Assembly (NCBI RefSeq): GCF_002575655.3
Contig: NC_053039.3
Span: forward strand, 242,956,622-243,020,621
Length of the DNA stretch: 64,000 nt
Direction: 5' to 3'
Source of the DNA: Aegilops tauschii subsp. strangulata
Lineage: Eukaryota; Streptophyta; Magnoliopsida; Poales; Poaceae
In this document: piece by piece, positions 44,569-55,990 of the stretch
Layout of the letters: the number at the start of each line of letters is the position of its first letter
How positions within the stretch are numbered: position 1 is the first letter of the stretch
Position numbers and translations under genes: made by a program
Notes under the pieces: model-generated
Told to the model about the DNA's origin: nothing
The model's database searches: none
What the model saw: only the letters and a program-made list of their open reading frames with translations

Positions 44569-46763
44569 TACATATTAAAGAAGAACGGAAGAGGAACATG
44601 GTAAAGAAGAGCAAGCAGATTTTGGATAATAAAATGTTGGTTGCGCAGTGCCCACACATGATGAACCAGAGCGCATTAAGAATGCAACTCCCAGCTGTCT
44701 CTCGACCATTTCAGGCGGTTGGATGAAGATCCTACGTCTCCTAACCCTTCATCTTCCTCGTCTCTGATTCTTCCCATACAGAACAACGCACGGGCCGCCG
44801 GCCGGACCACCGGCCCCCACCGCCTGTGTTCCTCCGCCACCCCCACCCCCGCTCCAACCCCCACCAGCGTCGAGTTTTCTTCGTTCGGCGAGGCCCCACA
44901 ACCACCCGAGCCCCTTCGATCGCATCGGCGAACTCCGGCGAGCTCTGAAAAATCGACTGACCCAATTTTGAAATTTAGTCTACTGTGATTTAACTAGTGT
45001 GGAATATAAAAGGGGAAAACCATAAGCATTGGGAGTATAGTGTTGAGCGTGCCATGGCGGATCTGAAGGTGCAAATCGAACAAAGGCAACTTCGCAACCA
45101 AGACAAGAAATCAGAGTAAAGCAGTGGCGATCTATTTTCTTGCTATGATAAATAAGTTGAGCAGATACGAAAGAGTACCGTCTCTGGTGCGGCGCCGTGT
45201 ACGCATCTGCTGAGAATTTGACGGTGCTGCGGTAGCGATGGCTGTCGGCGGCGTGGAAGCAGATCTAGGAGGGTAGACGGTGGCGGCGGGGAGCGGTGGA
45301 CGAGACGGTCGTAGGAGCGGCTCCGGCAAGGTGGACGACAGCGGGGATGAAGCGAGAGGACGGGATGCAAGGATCCCGGTCCGAAGCCGTGGATGAGAGA
45401 GGTCGATCTCTTGTAATGGACGGCGGCGTCGGGGTATCAGCTCCGGCATGGTGGAGGAGGACGGCGGTGGATGGGGTGGCGGACGGCGGCGGACGAAGGA
45501 GGGTGGGGTGGAGAGGGTGTTTTGGCGCCCACGGAGTACGGATGGGGAAAAGGGAGGTAGAGAGGAAGGGGGGAACCATGTATTCAGGGCGCGCTTGTCT
45601 CAAATGCGAGGAAATTTACAAACTTAGCCCCTGTTTCAAATTTCTACTACATCACAGCAACATTAGTCGGTTGGGGATAGGACGGTAATCTCGCATACAC
45701 CGAATATTTGCCGACGAGAGTTTGTTTTTGGCGCCCACCGTGTATGAATATGAATCGGGGAGGGAGTCGATTTCGGCCGAGGACACACTGTGTTTTGGCG
45801 CCCACCGTGTATGAATCCGGGTGAGAGGCCGTTACGTCACGTTTGGGTGAAATTACAAACCTACCCCTACCGAAACCTATAGAAATCCAGCAGATAGGCT
45901 TTGCGTGGCAGGGATAGGCAGTAGTGATTTCCATCTCACAGATTTTGGTTTCGGGCGGTTACTTCGACTTTCCCCGCTTCGTTCAAATTTTGCAGAGTGC
46001 ACGTTTACCGTGCCAACTCAATTCGAATCCCGTTTGTATTCTATTTTTTTTCGGGCGGGATCCATTTTCAATTGGAATTACATTCTATATAAATCATTTT
46101 TTATATAAACTTTCAAAAGCACAACACCATTTATACATAAATATGGTTTACAAATGGCATGATCTCAGATTCATAAGGTTGTATCCATCAATTTGGATTT
46201 TCAAATATTTGAAACCACTTTATGTTGAAATCCAATGTATGCATTCCTCGCTAACTGTCTCCAATTAATGTGTGTTTCATGCGGGTTTTTTTACTTCTCA
46301 AACATGTATAATGTGTTTCACACACGCAACATATAGTGTAATCCCGTTTAGACATTAATTGCATATAAACCATGCATTGCTTGTAATTGAAGAATCTATG
46401 GATCACCAATATTGATAAACTATATAACATTACACGTGTGCCCAAATTCAAATGAATATGCATGTTTGATACACCAATTTGCGTTATGATATTATCGATG
46501 TCGTGATCTCCAATTTAAATATTTGAATCCCCTTTAATCCAGATATTCGTCTCATATAGCAATCACTCATGCTTATATAGGACTATCTCTCTGGACCTAT
46601 ACGCGTTCATCGTCTCTCAGGTATCTCTCGTGCTACCTGTATGTCGACAATGATCTTTTATCTTTGTAACACACTGACGGTACTCTCTCCCTCAACCTTC
46701 ATCACTCTATCTCTCTCTAAGTATATCTCGCTCCCTGCTATGTGTCTCTAACTATGATTCTCA

Positions 46764-47140
46764 ATGTGGAATCTCTTTCTCTCACACAAACACAAAACTT
46801 TGTCTCCCGGGGTCTCATTTCTCTCTACTATTCCCATGTGTGCCACTCGCACACCCCTCATACAGAGATGTCTTTCGCTCCTTAGATATGAGAACCTACG
46901 ACTCTTCCTCTTCAATATCTCTTTCTCACACACAAACACAAACTCTGTCTCCCAGGGTCTCATATTTCTCCATTGTTCTCTTGTATGTCGCTCACACACA
47001 CCCACTCTCCCTAGACATATCTTGCATTCCCTCGTATGTCTCTCTAGCTATCACTCTCGTTGTGAAATATCTTTCTCTCTCGCAGACACAAAACTCCGTC
47101 TCTCTGGATCTCATTTCTCTCTGATATCTGTTTGTATGTG
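46764..47140. repeat. ~152-bp minisatellite, CT/AC-rich
   Basis: Three units containing 'tcacacaaacacaaaact.tg', 'tctccc.gggtctcat' and 'tgtatgtc.ctcac', starting near 46,764, 46,918 and 47,068. Confidence 0.75.
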
Positions 47141-47164
47141 ACTCACGTGCACCCTCTCTCTATC

Positions 47165-47535
47165 TCTCTCACACCCACACACATAACCCAGCCTTCTGAT
47201 CCACTCGACTCCTATCTCTAACGCACACTAGCTAGCATCTTTATCTTTCTATTTATCTGTTTCTCCATCAACCTTCTTTCTCGCCCTCACTCTTGATTCC
47301 TATCACGCACACTACATATGTTTCTCTCTACATGCAGTCAAGTGCCCTCTCACACACATATATAACTTCACCCTTTGAACCACTCGACGGTCATCTCCAA
47401 CACCCAAACTAGCGGATGTCCCTCTAGCTAGCATCTCCATCTCTGTATCTATCTGTAGTTTCTCCGTCAACATTTCTTTCTCGCACGGAGTCTTGCTTCC
47501 TATCACCCACACTATATATGTCTCTCCGTACATAT
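47165..47535. repeat. ~185-bp direct duplication, CT-rich
   Basis: Two units share 'ccactcgac', 'gctagcatct', 'gtttctcc.tcaac' and 'cctatcac.cacacta.atat'. Confidence 0.7.
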
Positions 47536-48239
47536 GCATTTATAGGTTGGTCTCTTTTGCACAATCGTTGCGCCTCACTCCCTCTGCTCGCCTTAGATGC
47601 ATGCTCCAGCCCACGCCACTATCTCTTAAAGACAAAAACACATGCTCAATTGTCGGGCCTTCTTCCCTGCATTCTCACATGCATGCATATTGTCATACCG
47701 ATCCGTCTCTCCCATGTCGTTGATCTTATGACTTATGTCTTCTTTCTTTTATCTCGATCATGCGCGCGCGCACACACACACATCCCACGTATACATGTAT
47801 ACCTCATACACATGCACGTTCAAGGTCTCTATGTCTCCATACGTAGTTAATTACCCTCGATCCTAACGCCACATCGAATCGTTCTCCTCTTTTGTGCACA
47901 TAACTTCCGCCTAGATGGGTAAAACACACACTCACACTTAACAATCTCCTTCTAGCTACCCCCCCCCCCCGCCTCTCACTCTTCCCCTATATCCCCGAAA
48001 CCAATAAGACCATCCCTTTGTTTAATTCCCGCCTACATGCACCATCGATATATAGTAGTCTTCCTCGGTGTCTCTCGAACAAACACGTTCTCTCGATGTC
48101 GACTCCTCTCACGCGCACACACCTTCTCTTCCCTCTCTACGGGCATTTTCTCTCTCGCACCCCATCGTTGGTGGCCTCTGCCGTACACATCACCTCTCTA
48201 TGATGAAGCCATGCACACTTAAATTACATCCGCCACAGA

Positions 48240-48464
48240 GGACCCTGCGACACACACACGCACGCACACGCACACACACACGCACGCACGCACCCCCCCC
48301 ACACACACTAAGACTCCATCTCTCTCTCACACACACAAACACACAAACACACACACACACACACACACATGCACGCACGCACGCACCCCCCCCCCCACAC
48401 ACACACACACTAAGACTCCGTCTCTCTCTCTCACACACACACAAACTAAGACTCCATCTCTCTC

Positions 48465-48497
<33 letters not shown>

Positions 48498-48530
48498 CCC
48501 ACACACACACACTAAGACTCCATCTCACAA
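48240..48530. repeat. AC/TC microsatellite cluster
   Basis: Runs of (AC)n and (TC)n with C-tracts, built on a repeated 'actaagactcc.tctctctc' unit (near 48,306, 48,411, 48,447 and 48,511). ORFs over it are artefacts. Confidence 0.95.
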
Positions 48531-48884
48531 ACACATGCTCTAGGCGGAGCATTTGTTCCTACCACCCTTCATCCAACCTTACCCGTATGATAAACAATCA
48601 CCTTTATTTACTTGCATAACATGGACAAATTCCACTTTACTTTAGTAGTCAGCAAACTTATCATCTGTACCCTTATAAAAAACGAGTTGGCGGTGATGGT
48701 GTGCCTGCCATCTTGTAATACAGACCGTATGATCTATATCTGAGGATAGAAAGCAAACTATGATAATTTTACAAAAGATACCCGCACCTCTCTCCACATC
48801 ATTATCTCCCGCAACCTCATTGCTCAGCAATTAAAAATGGAATAAGTCTCTGGAACAATCTAGCATGCATGGTGGCCGCTGCCG

Positions 48885-49137
48885 CCTGCCGGCGCCGTCC
48901 ATCCCCATGCCTCCGCCCATTCCGACCACCAGTCACCACCACGCTCCACTCCTCCTCGCCTTATCTCTCATCTTTCATTTTTTCGATGACATTCTCGAGA
49001 TACCAGTTTTCCGATAAAATTCTCGAGATATCATTAGTTTTTACACATGGGATTACTCCTCCATGGGTCAATCACAACAGGTGTTCTGTAAAAAAATGCA
49101 TATTGATGTTCCGTGCAATGCACAAGAATCTTGCTTG
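48885..49137 (+). mobile_element. Second Helitron-like copy, internally deleted
   Basis: Matches 32,504-33,053 at both ends ('gccgtccatccccatgcctc' and 'ttgatgttccgtgcaatgca') but lacks about 280 bp of the middle. The 3' palindrome and CTAG are mutated (CACAAG, CTTG). Confidence 0.6.
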
Positions 49138-49402
49138 TAATTATATAACGCAAATCACGAGCAGGAAGTGACATTTTTTTGACACAAGCACGTTAACATG
49201 GCCACGTAAATCACTAGCTAAAGTAAATACCATTATACTTATATCCTGATGCAAAAGGTTGAGTACATGTCTGAAGAGTAGAGTCGCATACACGCACTCT
49301 GTCTCTCAGAATCTCTCTCACACACACCAGTTACGTGACGCCCACTTAAGCACACACGTATGTTACAATTTGTGCACCCGCGGGTATACGTGATGCTGCG
49401 CA

Positions 49403-49560
49403 TTTATTTAAGCCGGAAGGCGAACCCAAACAGTAGCTGCATTCATTCCCCTCCTGCCGCCTCTTCTCTGGTCACCGTCGCCCGGTATCCATGGGCCGGC
49501 CGAAGGTAACAACATATGCCATACTCCCGCCGGAGCGGCGCTTTAATATGGAAATTTTAG
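49403..49560 (+). promoter_or_regulatory. Promoter-like stub with ATG but no following gene
   Basis: A TTTATTTAAG box (49,403-49,412), a C-rich leader and ATG at 49,491 give MGRPKV before a donor-like AAG|GTAACA. No coding exon is evident downstream. It could be the broken 5' end of a lost gene. Confidence 0.35.
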
Positions 49561-49754
49561 TGGTCATGCATGCATCTTTTTGTGCTAGCACTCCTATATA
49601 AGGGTTGACCGGTCGCTTCCCGCGGACGTGCGCGGGCGGTGGAAGAGGAAGGAGAAGGGAAGCGGGCTGTGGAGTAACGTTTTTTACCACAATTTCTTAG
49701 GAAACTGAGTGCAATAATTGAGTAGTTTTGCAAACTACCAGTACTACACCTGAA

Positions 49755-49925
49755 ACGGTTCAAAACCTATACTCCCTTGCCAGCGCGCACTTCTCGCGTG
49801 AAAACGGTCAGCGTCGCCCTGGAGCGTCACTGCCGCATTAATGCCCGGCCAGAGCGGAGGCGACCTCTCACTGGCGCCGGCTTTGAAGTGGCGTGACGGC
49901 CGAAAGAGCGCCGCTTCCCGGTGCA
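49755..49925 (+). repeat. Promoter-like block shared with 53.28 kb and 34.2 kb
   Basis: 'gaaaacggtcagcgtcgccc' and 'gtcactgccgcattaatgcc' match 53,290-53,330, and more loosely (inverted) 34,200-34,250. Confidence 0.5.
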
Positions 49926-49955
49926 CACGACTGCTCCGCGTCGAGACTGGCCATA

Positions 49956-50269
49956 GGCCCTGTTTGGATCCATGGGTTAGAGTTAGTTTGAGCTAGTTGG
50001 GGCTCAAATAGCCCTAAAGTATCCAAGCATGAGGGTTTAAATTGGAGCAAGTTGCACCGAACCCACCAAAAAAAACTATCCCACCCAAGAGGTGCTAACT
50101 GGAGATAGTTCTCATTGGGACCACTGAAAAATCACTTTTCTCTCTCCATGAAGTGCATTTATTGTCAATCTAACCCTGTCACCCAAACACCTCTTTGGCT
50201 ACAGTTAGTTCAGGGTTAGTCATGAGTTAGTCTAACCTCTAGCTAAGTTAGAGTATCAAACAGGAGCAC
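49956..50269. mobile_element. Tourist-type MITE, ~314 bp
   Basis: Left end GGCCCTGTTTGGATCC, right end GTATCAAACAGGAGCAC; the inner arms pair through 'gttagagttagtttgagcta'. Flanks ATA and TAT fit a 3-bp T/A duplication imperfectly. Confidence 0.65.
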
Positions 50270-50939
50270 TATAGGACATGCAAGTTGCTCAAAGCATACA
50301 GGAAAATTCGTACGTGAAAGGATTTTTTTTCTTTTTGAAAACGGAATGTGAAAGGAATTTTTTTAGAATGCTCTTGGCATGTCGCTAACATGTGATAGTT
50401 AACCGACCTCAATAGACGGCAGAAACGCCAGCCCGCCGCACTTTGATAGAGACGAGGAGGGAGAAGCGATACAGGCTGCTGGATTACTAGGGATAGGTGT
50501 CGCACGGAAGCCAAGAAATATGGTGATAGCGTGGGTTAGCCATGTATTAGTATGATGTAACTACACTAGGCTGCCGTGTTTCGTACTCTTCCAGTCCACT
50601 GTGGAGATGATTGGTTAATTTTATATCGCTGAATAATATTAAATATTATGAGTGCAGACGCTCCACCACGAGGTTCCTTGCTCCTTCTCGGTCGTCCGGA
50701 ATCTATGTTCTTCCACTCTATTTTTTTTACGTGAGCTTTGTTCATCCTTTTGCCAACACGCGAGACATCTAGCATCAAGGTGCACGTGTTATGCAAGGAT
50801 CGTTCCATCTATATGAAGAACACATGGGACTGGAACTACGAGACGGACATGTACCCAGGAGTGGACGTATGAACCTGAGTAATGTAGCGCAGTAAGTGAA
50901 GTAGAAAGGCACAAATGGTATGAACATGCGTGGCATATA

Positions 50940-51087
50940 GGGTGTGTTTGGTTGCGTTCTCGTCTCAGCATAGTTGTTCCCTCTTCATGCATGCTCAACT
51001 CAACACCCCTCTTCATGCATGCTTCTAGTGTATTTGTGCTAAACTAGTGTGGACTCATGCACCCTCCATACACTCTACCAAACACCC
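50940..51087. mobile_element. Small Tourist-like MITE, ~148 bp
   Basis: Left end GGGTGTGTTTGG and right end CCAAACACCC are inverted copies. 'cttcatgcatgct' is repeated inside. The target duplication is unclear. Confidence 0.55.
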
Positions 51088-51449
51088 AAAAGTAGGTCGA
51101 GAAGGGAACTCTTCGGCGGCATTTGCCTCTTACTACGTACTACCACTAAATGTTGTACGTGCAATGCACGGTGATGTTATGGAGTACGTGCCTAAGTACT
51201 CTACTACTACTATATTAGTTGGAGGCACGTATTAACTTTTATATTCGTTTATGTGTATGCCCCGAGACCTTCCAACTAGACGTGTCTTTCTCTCCAGGTC
51301 GCACTTTGTATCGTTCATACCACTAAGTACTACTACGTGTGGTCCCCGACCCAGAAGTGGAAGAAGTGGAGACGCTCTACCACGCTGTTTTTTTACGCTG
51401 TGCTCTACCACGCTGTTCATGTCCCACTCCTTTCGCTGACGTGTGGGAC

Positions 51450-51845
51450 ATCCAGCACGTGCCGTGTTTGGCACCCTTCGTCGTAAGAGTTGAAACGCTA
51501 GCATTCATCAGAAATAAAAAATAATTATAAATCGGCAGTGATACTATTTTTTTTGCGAACCAATCAGCAGTGATACTATACCACGCAGTTTCCTTGCTCC
51601 TCGATATCGGAAAGAATACTTCCGTTCGCCAACATGTGGGACGTCGACCATCCTGGTCCACTTGCCATGCACGCTGAACTCCAAGGGAGAGTCGCCCAGG
51701 TCGTCGCGCCGCAGTAACAATGACTAATGAGCCGTCAAATCACAGGCCCACTTCCCACTTTGAAGTTGCTCGGACGAAGGAACCATCATGACTTCGTTGA
51801 ATTCCGCTTCTTGAAGAAAACTACTGTACTAGCAGTACTGCTAGC
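51450..51845 (+). repeat. Leader-family fragment, copy 4, in a block repeated at 55.07-55.37 kb
   Basis: Shares 'acatgtgggacgtcgaccat', 'cctggtccac' and then 'cggacgaaggaaccatcatg' with 55,190-55,330. 51,715-51,760 also matches 24,370-24,420 upstream of the gene at 24,685. No coding exon follows. Confidence 0.65.
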
Positions 51846-51864
51846 TATAGTAGTTACTCCAACA

Positions 51865-51995
51865 GAGGCCTCCTTTCGTTCATAGGATAGGAATATGAAA
51901 ATCATAGGAAGTGAGATGACATGCATCTCAATTCCTATAGAGAAAGAGATGCTGAGATGCCATTTGATGCTTAGGATAGGAATTTTTCCATTTAG
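51865..51995. mobile_element. Decayed MITE
   Basis: Inverted 'ttcataggataggaat' type ends around 'gcatctcaattcctat'; related to 28.6-28.96 kb. Confidence 0.4.
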
Positions 51996-52102
51996 TCTAG
52001 GCTAATGTACTGGTAATTTGCTCTAAAAACTATAGTAGTAACTAGTAGTATTGGTACATGCTCGTACTCAAACACAGACACACACACTAACTACTAGTAC
52101 TA

Positions 52103-52489
52103 CTACTTCTCACATGCTGGCCAGACGCCGTCGTTCTCCTTCCCGGCTTTGTCGGCGACACCCCACCATGCTTGGATCTCCGCCGACCTCTCCGCAGCAG
52201 CACGTGCGTCCTTTTCTTTATTGCGGCGGCGGGCCTCTCTTTTCTTGAGTGCTTTCTGACTTTTCCGCTCCCTCTATGCGGCTTTGGCCGCCTCTTGCTC
52301 TACCTCCCATTCGGCCTTGGCATCTTCAAATTCCTCCCACATAGTTGTGAGGTCGCGAGCGGCGATGAACTCGGCACGTCGGGATGCCATCGCTTCCCTA
52401 CCATTTTGTGTGCGGTCATGGGCGGCGAGGAACTCGTCGCGGCGGGATGCCATCGCTACCTTACCGGTTAGTGTGCGGCGCAGTGGCAT
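52103..52489 (-). pseudogene. Small charged helical protein with one internal stop
   Basis: ATG at 52,489 opens MPLRRTLTGKVAMASRRDEF. The frame continues through TAG at 52,276-52,274 into RERKSQKALKKREARRRNKE and ends CEK plus TAG at 52,103-52,105. It would be 128 codons with one nonsense codon. Two internal repeats of the form MASRR(D/A)EF(L/I)AA are visible at about residues 13-25 and 34-46. The rest is rich in Glu, Lys, Arg and Ala and should form a coiled coil or long helix. There is no obvious frameshift. I do not recognise the family. It may be the last exon of a larger gene. Confidence 0.5.
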
Positions 52490-52559
52490 GAACGACGCTT
52501 GGTGAGAACTCTGGGGTGGAGTGGCCGGACAACCGTATAGTGCATTGGTTTGTCAAGAG

Positions 52560-53230
52560 CTCAAGGACAGAAGACGAAGCAAATTTGGATTCCCCTTCAA
52601 TCCTGGTCATTTTTTACCGAGTAAAATGCATTGGCGGTCATCGAACTTGTCTTGATAGCTCATTTTAATAATTGTATACGAGATATGGTGATTATACGGT
52701 CACTGGCTCAGCGTATAGCTCCGTATTTGTCTGGTTGACCAGTCAAACAGTCCGCATGCGCCTCATCAACTCGTGTTCTTTATCTATCTATGCGGGCCTA
52801 CCTATCAATGGAGAAAGAAATACTATAAAAACCAAAATTATGCGTATGTGGGGAATCAAACCACGGAATCGTTGCTGCAACCTCGTCAGCCAAATGAAAA
52901 TGAAATACTTCGCGTCAGACACTCACGCTCACGCTGTCAAAGCATGCTAATGCATGCACGTCGCCCTCTAAATCAAAGTCCTGCTCATGGCGCAACGCAA
53001 ACGGCGAGCCCATCACCTGCGCGCCCCGGCGGTGCCTGACATTACTGTTTAGACGTTTGATGGAGGCCTATGCGAACGCCGAGCATGTATTCACCTGGCT
53101 CAACACCAACGGTCATACTCGGACCGCCTTGCTCATGTATATCATCCATCACAACGACAATCTGTAGAACAGCCTAAGCTAGAGAGGGTACTATGGTAGT
53201 ATGGTACGGAGTATGTACTATCGTGAGCGA
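52560..53230. other. Sequence between two decayed genes
   Basis: 52,680-52,790 is an inverted relative of 35.3-35.65 kb ('acggtcactggctca', 'gttgaccagtcaaac'). The rest shows nothing recognisable. Confidence 0.4.
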
Positions 53231-53334
53231 CCGATCTTAGTGCCACTGCACACCGAAACCCCTTCCATTGCTAGCGTGCGCTTCCCGCCTGAAACGGTCA
53301 TCGTCTCTCCAGAATGTCAATGCCGCATTCACCG

Positions 53335-53431
53335 GACTTAACTGCAGGTGCAATTGGTGTGTCACTGACATGCGGGCCAGATGCCCGTTGGGCCCACATG
53401 TCAGTAACCCAAACGCATCTGCAGTTAAGTC
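53335..53431. repeat. ~97-bp hairpin in the promoter of the 53.6 kb gene
   Basis: Arms GACTTAACTGCAGGTGC to CACTGACATGCGGGCC and GGGCCCACATGTCAGTAAC to GCATCTGCAGTTAAGTC pair over ~42 bp with few mismatches. A looser relative lies at 34,375-34,450. Confidence 0.75.
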
Positions 53432-53611
53432 ACAGAAGCAGCGTCCGCATTCACGCCCGATGAACCTACTCCGGCGCCAGTTGTCCATCCGTCTGCCGCA
53501 GCTCATTGCCATTCGCCCGCTATATTAACTTGAGCCCCAGCTCCCAGCCATAGCCAAAGACCCACACTTATTCTCCTCCGGTCCCTTCCTTCTGTCGGCA
53601 CCACTTCAACC

Positions 53612-53956
53612 ATGGCCTCCTGGCGCTCCGAAGCTCTCTTGGACGTACTGTCGCATGAGCAGACGAGGGACATCGGCGGCTCCGCTCCGGGCGCACTCCA
53701 AAGCTCTCTTCGACGTACTGTCGCAGGAGCAAACGAAGGAGATCGCCGGCACCCCCCGGCCGCCCTCCGCCGCCACGACCATGAAGCCGGCGCGCGTGCG
53801 TGGGCGCAGCAGGCAGCGAGGAAGAGTAGTACACGGTAGTTCGCCGCCGCTCTGGAGGAGGAGGTTATCGAGGCGGATGAGGAGGAGGCAAAGGCAATGG
53901 CCGGCTTTCTCGGGTTCATGGCCGGACATGGTGGTCGGGCGCCGGCGATCGTTTAG
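53612..53956 (+). pseudogene. Small unrecognised gene with an internal 70-bp duplication and a stop
   Basis: A TATATTAA box (53,521-53,528) and leader precede ATG 53,612, MASWRSEALLDVLSHEQTRD. A 70-bp tandem duplication (period from 53,631 to 53,701) repeats this as KALFDVLSQEQTKEIAG in another frame. The first frame reaches TAG at 53,837-53,839. Past it the same frame reads AALEEEVIEADEEEAKAMAG to GGRAPAIV and TAG at 53,954. The acidic C-terminus and the duplicated N-terminal motif look genuine, so the gene existed but the reading frame is disturbed. A compensating shift within the middle could join the parts. The family is not recognised. Confidence 0.5.
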
Positions 53957-54019
53957 ATTAGGTTTACAGTAGGTTTTAGTACGGTTTGTGCGAAATATGT
54001 AATGAATTTCGTCTAGTTT

Positions 54020-55060
54020 ATAGGAAAAGTTTTCGAAATGTAATGAATTTCATCCGGTTAATTTGAAATTTGCTTTGTTTGCACAAATTTCGTCCGGTTA
54101 GTTCATATAGTTGTCGAAAGGTATGCAGGCAGCATCGGATGGCATCCATCAGTGTCCTCAGACAGATGCCGGTGTAAATTTGTGGGCCAGCGCTGGAGAT
54201 GCCCTAACTATCATGCTATAATCGCTAACAATCCTCCATTATTTGGTAGGGAACAGTTATCCCTCGATCAAAATCAGATCCGCGGTGTTTCGCACTCCTC
54301 CCGCGTAAGAGTGTAAACTCTTGCTTACATAAAAATGGAGCAAGTGGATGGCACTGTAGCACGTCATATCACTCGAACTAGCCCGCCTAATGAGCGGGAA
54401 AGCACCGCCCTCGTCATTTTGTTCTGGATTTCTATCGATCGATCGCGCGAAAATGTTACGCTTCGCAAGTTCTAAAGGAAAAGGCGGCACACTTACGACT
54501 CGTACACGTCACAACCCTGACAGTCCGGCTCACACGCCGCTCACCAGAGGGGACACGCGTTGTCTTGCAATTTCACTGACATGTGGGACCGTAATTGAAT
54601 AAACCATCGATAGCTGAAATGTAACCGCTCGGCGGGCGTCGGCTGAGAAGAGAGAAACGGGGGAGGGAGAAGAGATCGCCCGCCCGCCGCGCACGGACTC
54701 CAAGAAATATATGCTGATAATGTGAGGTGGGCCATGCTGGAGTCCGGACCGCTTCCGGAGCCCGCTCTCAGCGCCCTGGCCCCTCAAGACGCCAGCTGCC
54801 CGCCGCATGCATGCATAGCAAGTAGTACTCCTTATGTGGAGGAGAGAGAGGCATTGACAAAGTCAAGGAGTGGGCTCTGCAAGAGCCCGTCACTACACGT
54901 GCTCCTAGGTATAAAAAAATAATTCTAAAAAAAGGCATAAAAGTAATTGTGTCTTAAAAAAAGAAAGGTAAAAAACATTTGAGAGGAAATAGATAGAGAG
55001 AAAGTGAGAAAAAGTTGTAACATGGGCATTACATGAGGAAGGAGGGAGTGGTGCACATGC
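54020..55060. other. Spacer with promoter-like fragments and A-rich tract
   Basis: 54,280-54,400 shares 'ggcactgtagcacgtcatat' and 'aactagcccgcctaa' with 55,385-55,435. 54,570-54,600 has 'cactgacatgtgggaccgt'. 54,900-55,020 is A-rich. No gene seen. Confidence 0.35.
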
Positions 55061-55261
55061 CAAGTTCACTGGGCTGCCGTGTTTCACACTCCTCCGTCGT
55101 AACAGTGGAGACAATAGCTTTCATCAAAAATAAACAATGAATACTCGTTGCTCGTCCTCTATATCGCAAAGAATACTTTCATTCGCCGACATGTGGGACG
55201 TCGACCATCCTGGTCCACCTGCCATGCACAAAATTATCCTGGTCTACCCCGGTCGTATCGC

Positions 55262-55370
55262 AGGTCCAACCTTTCCCACTGTAAGTTGTTCGGACGAAGG
55301 AACCATCATGACTTCATTGAATTCCGCTTCTTCAAGAAAACTTACTGTACCCGCAATACTGCTACCACAC
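55262..55370 (+). promoter_or_regulatory. Dispersed leader fragment, copy 5
   Basis: 'cggacgaaggaaccatcatg', 'acttcattgaattccgc' and 'ttcttcaagaaaac' match copies 1 and 4. No family coding exon follows. Confidence 0.6.
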
Positions 55371-55990
55371 GCGAAGACTGGACGGCACTGTACCACGTCA
55401 TATCACTGAAACCCACTAGGCCAAACTAGCCCGCCTAGGTCATCTATTTTGGAACGGAGGGAGTACGTCTCTGCACTGCTATGATTTTGTGTTGCACGTT
55501 CTCTGTACTTTTTCTACGACTTTCCTACCCTATGAACCAAATGAGGCCTGAATGTATGTCGACTATTGTCTGATCGATCGCTAAGCCTACAATTTTAGGA
55601 GCTAGAGCTATTGGTCGATCGACGAGGGATAAGTATAAGCGTACCACGAGCTCATCAGCCCCAACGTTTCTCTTCGGTGAGTGTTTTGCAAGTACTATAG
55701 CTCGCACAGTAGCTAGCCTACTAACACCAAGAATCATCAAACAAGCCCTGCTGATATGATAAACAGTTCAAACTTACATCTAAGCATGCCATATATTACA
55801 TCAAAAGCTGGTGAGGATACATCTGTTTCCATAACTCGGAGAGGGTTCGCATGATTCACTATCAAACAAAAGTAGCAAGATCCGCCCACACAAGACAGTG
55901 CACTAGTCCTAAGATGGTTTGATAACACGCATCGTTCTGGTAATTAAACACAGGGCAATGCAAACTACCCTGAAGGATTAGCGCGACCAA

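Larger units (their letters stand above)
45170..48540. repeat. Long inverted repeat, right arm
   Basis: Inverted relative to 36,740-38,470. GC-rich part: 45,410-45,870, with 'gcgcccaccgtgtatgaat' repeated at 45,731 and 45,799. AT-rich part: 45,900-46,560. CT/AC-rich low-complexity part: 46,570-48,540. A minus-strand frame at 45,449 (MPELIPRRRRPLQEIDLSHP) mirrors the left arm's PEPVPRRRRP frame, suggesting both arms carry the start of the same gene. Confidence 0.65.

Noticed and set aside
44719..44988. Ser/Pro-rich 89-codon ORF
   Set aside because: Compositionally biased, overlapped by open frames on the other strand, and no promoter or homology recognised.
48068..48619. 183-codon ORF rich in His/Thr/Leu
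   Set aside because: Product of AC/TC microsatellites.
49491..49560. MADS-box gene start (MGRPKV)
   Set aside because: Only the first residues fit; the following codons do not continue a MADS domain, so only a promoter-like stub is claimed.
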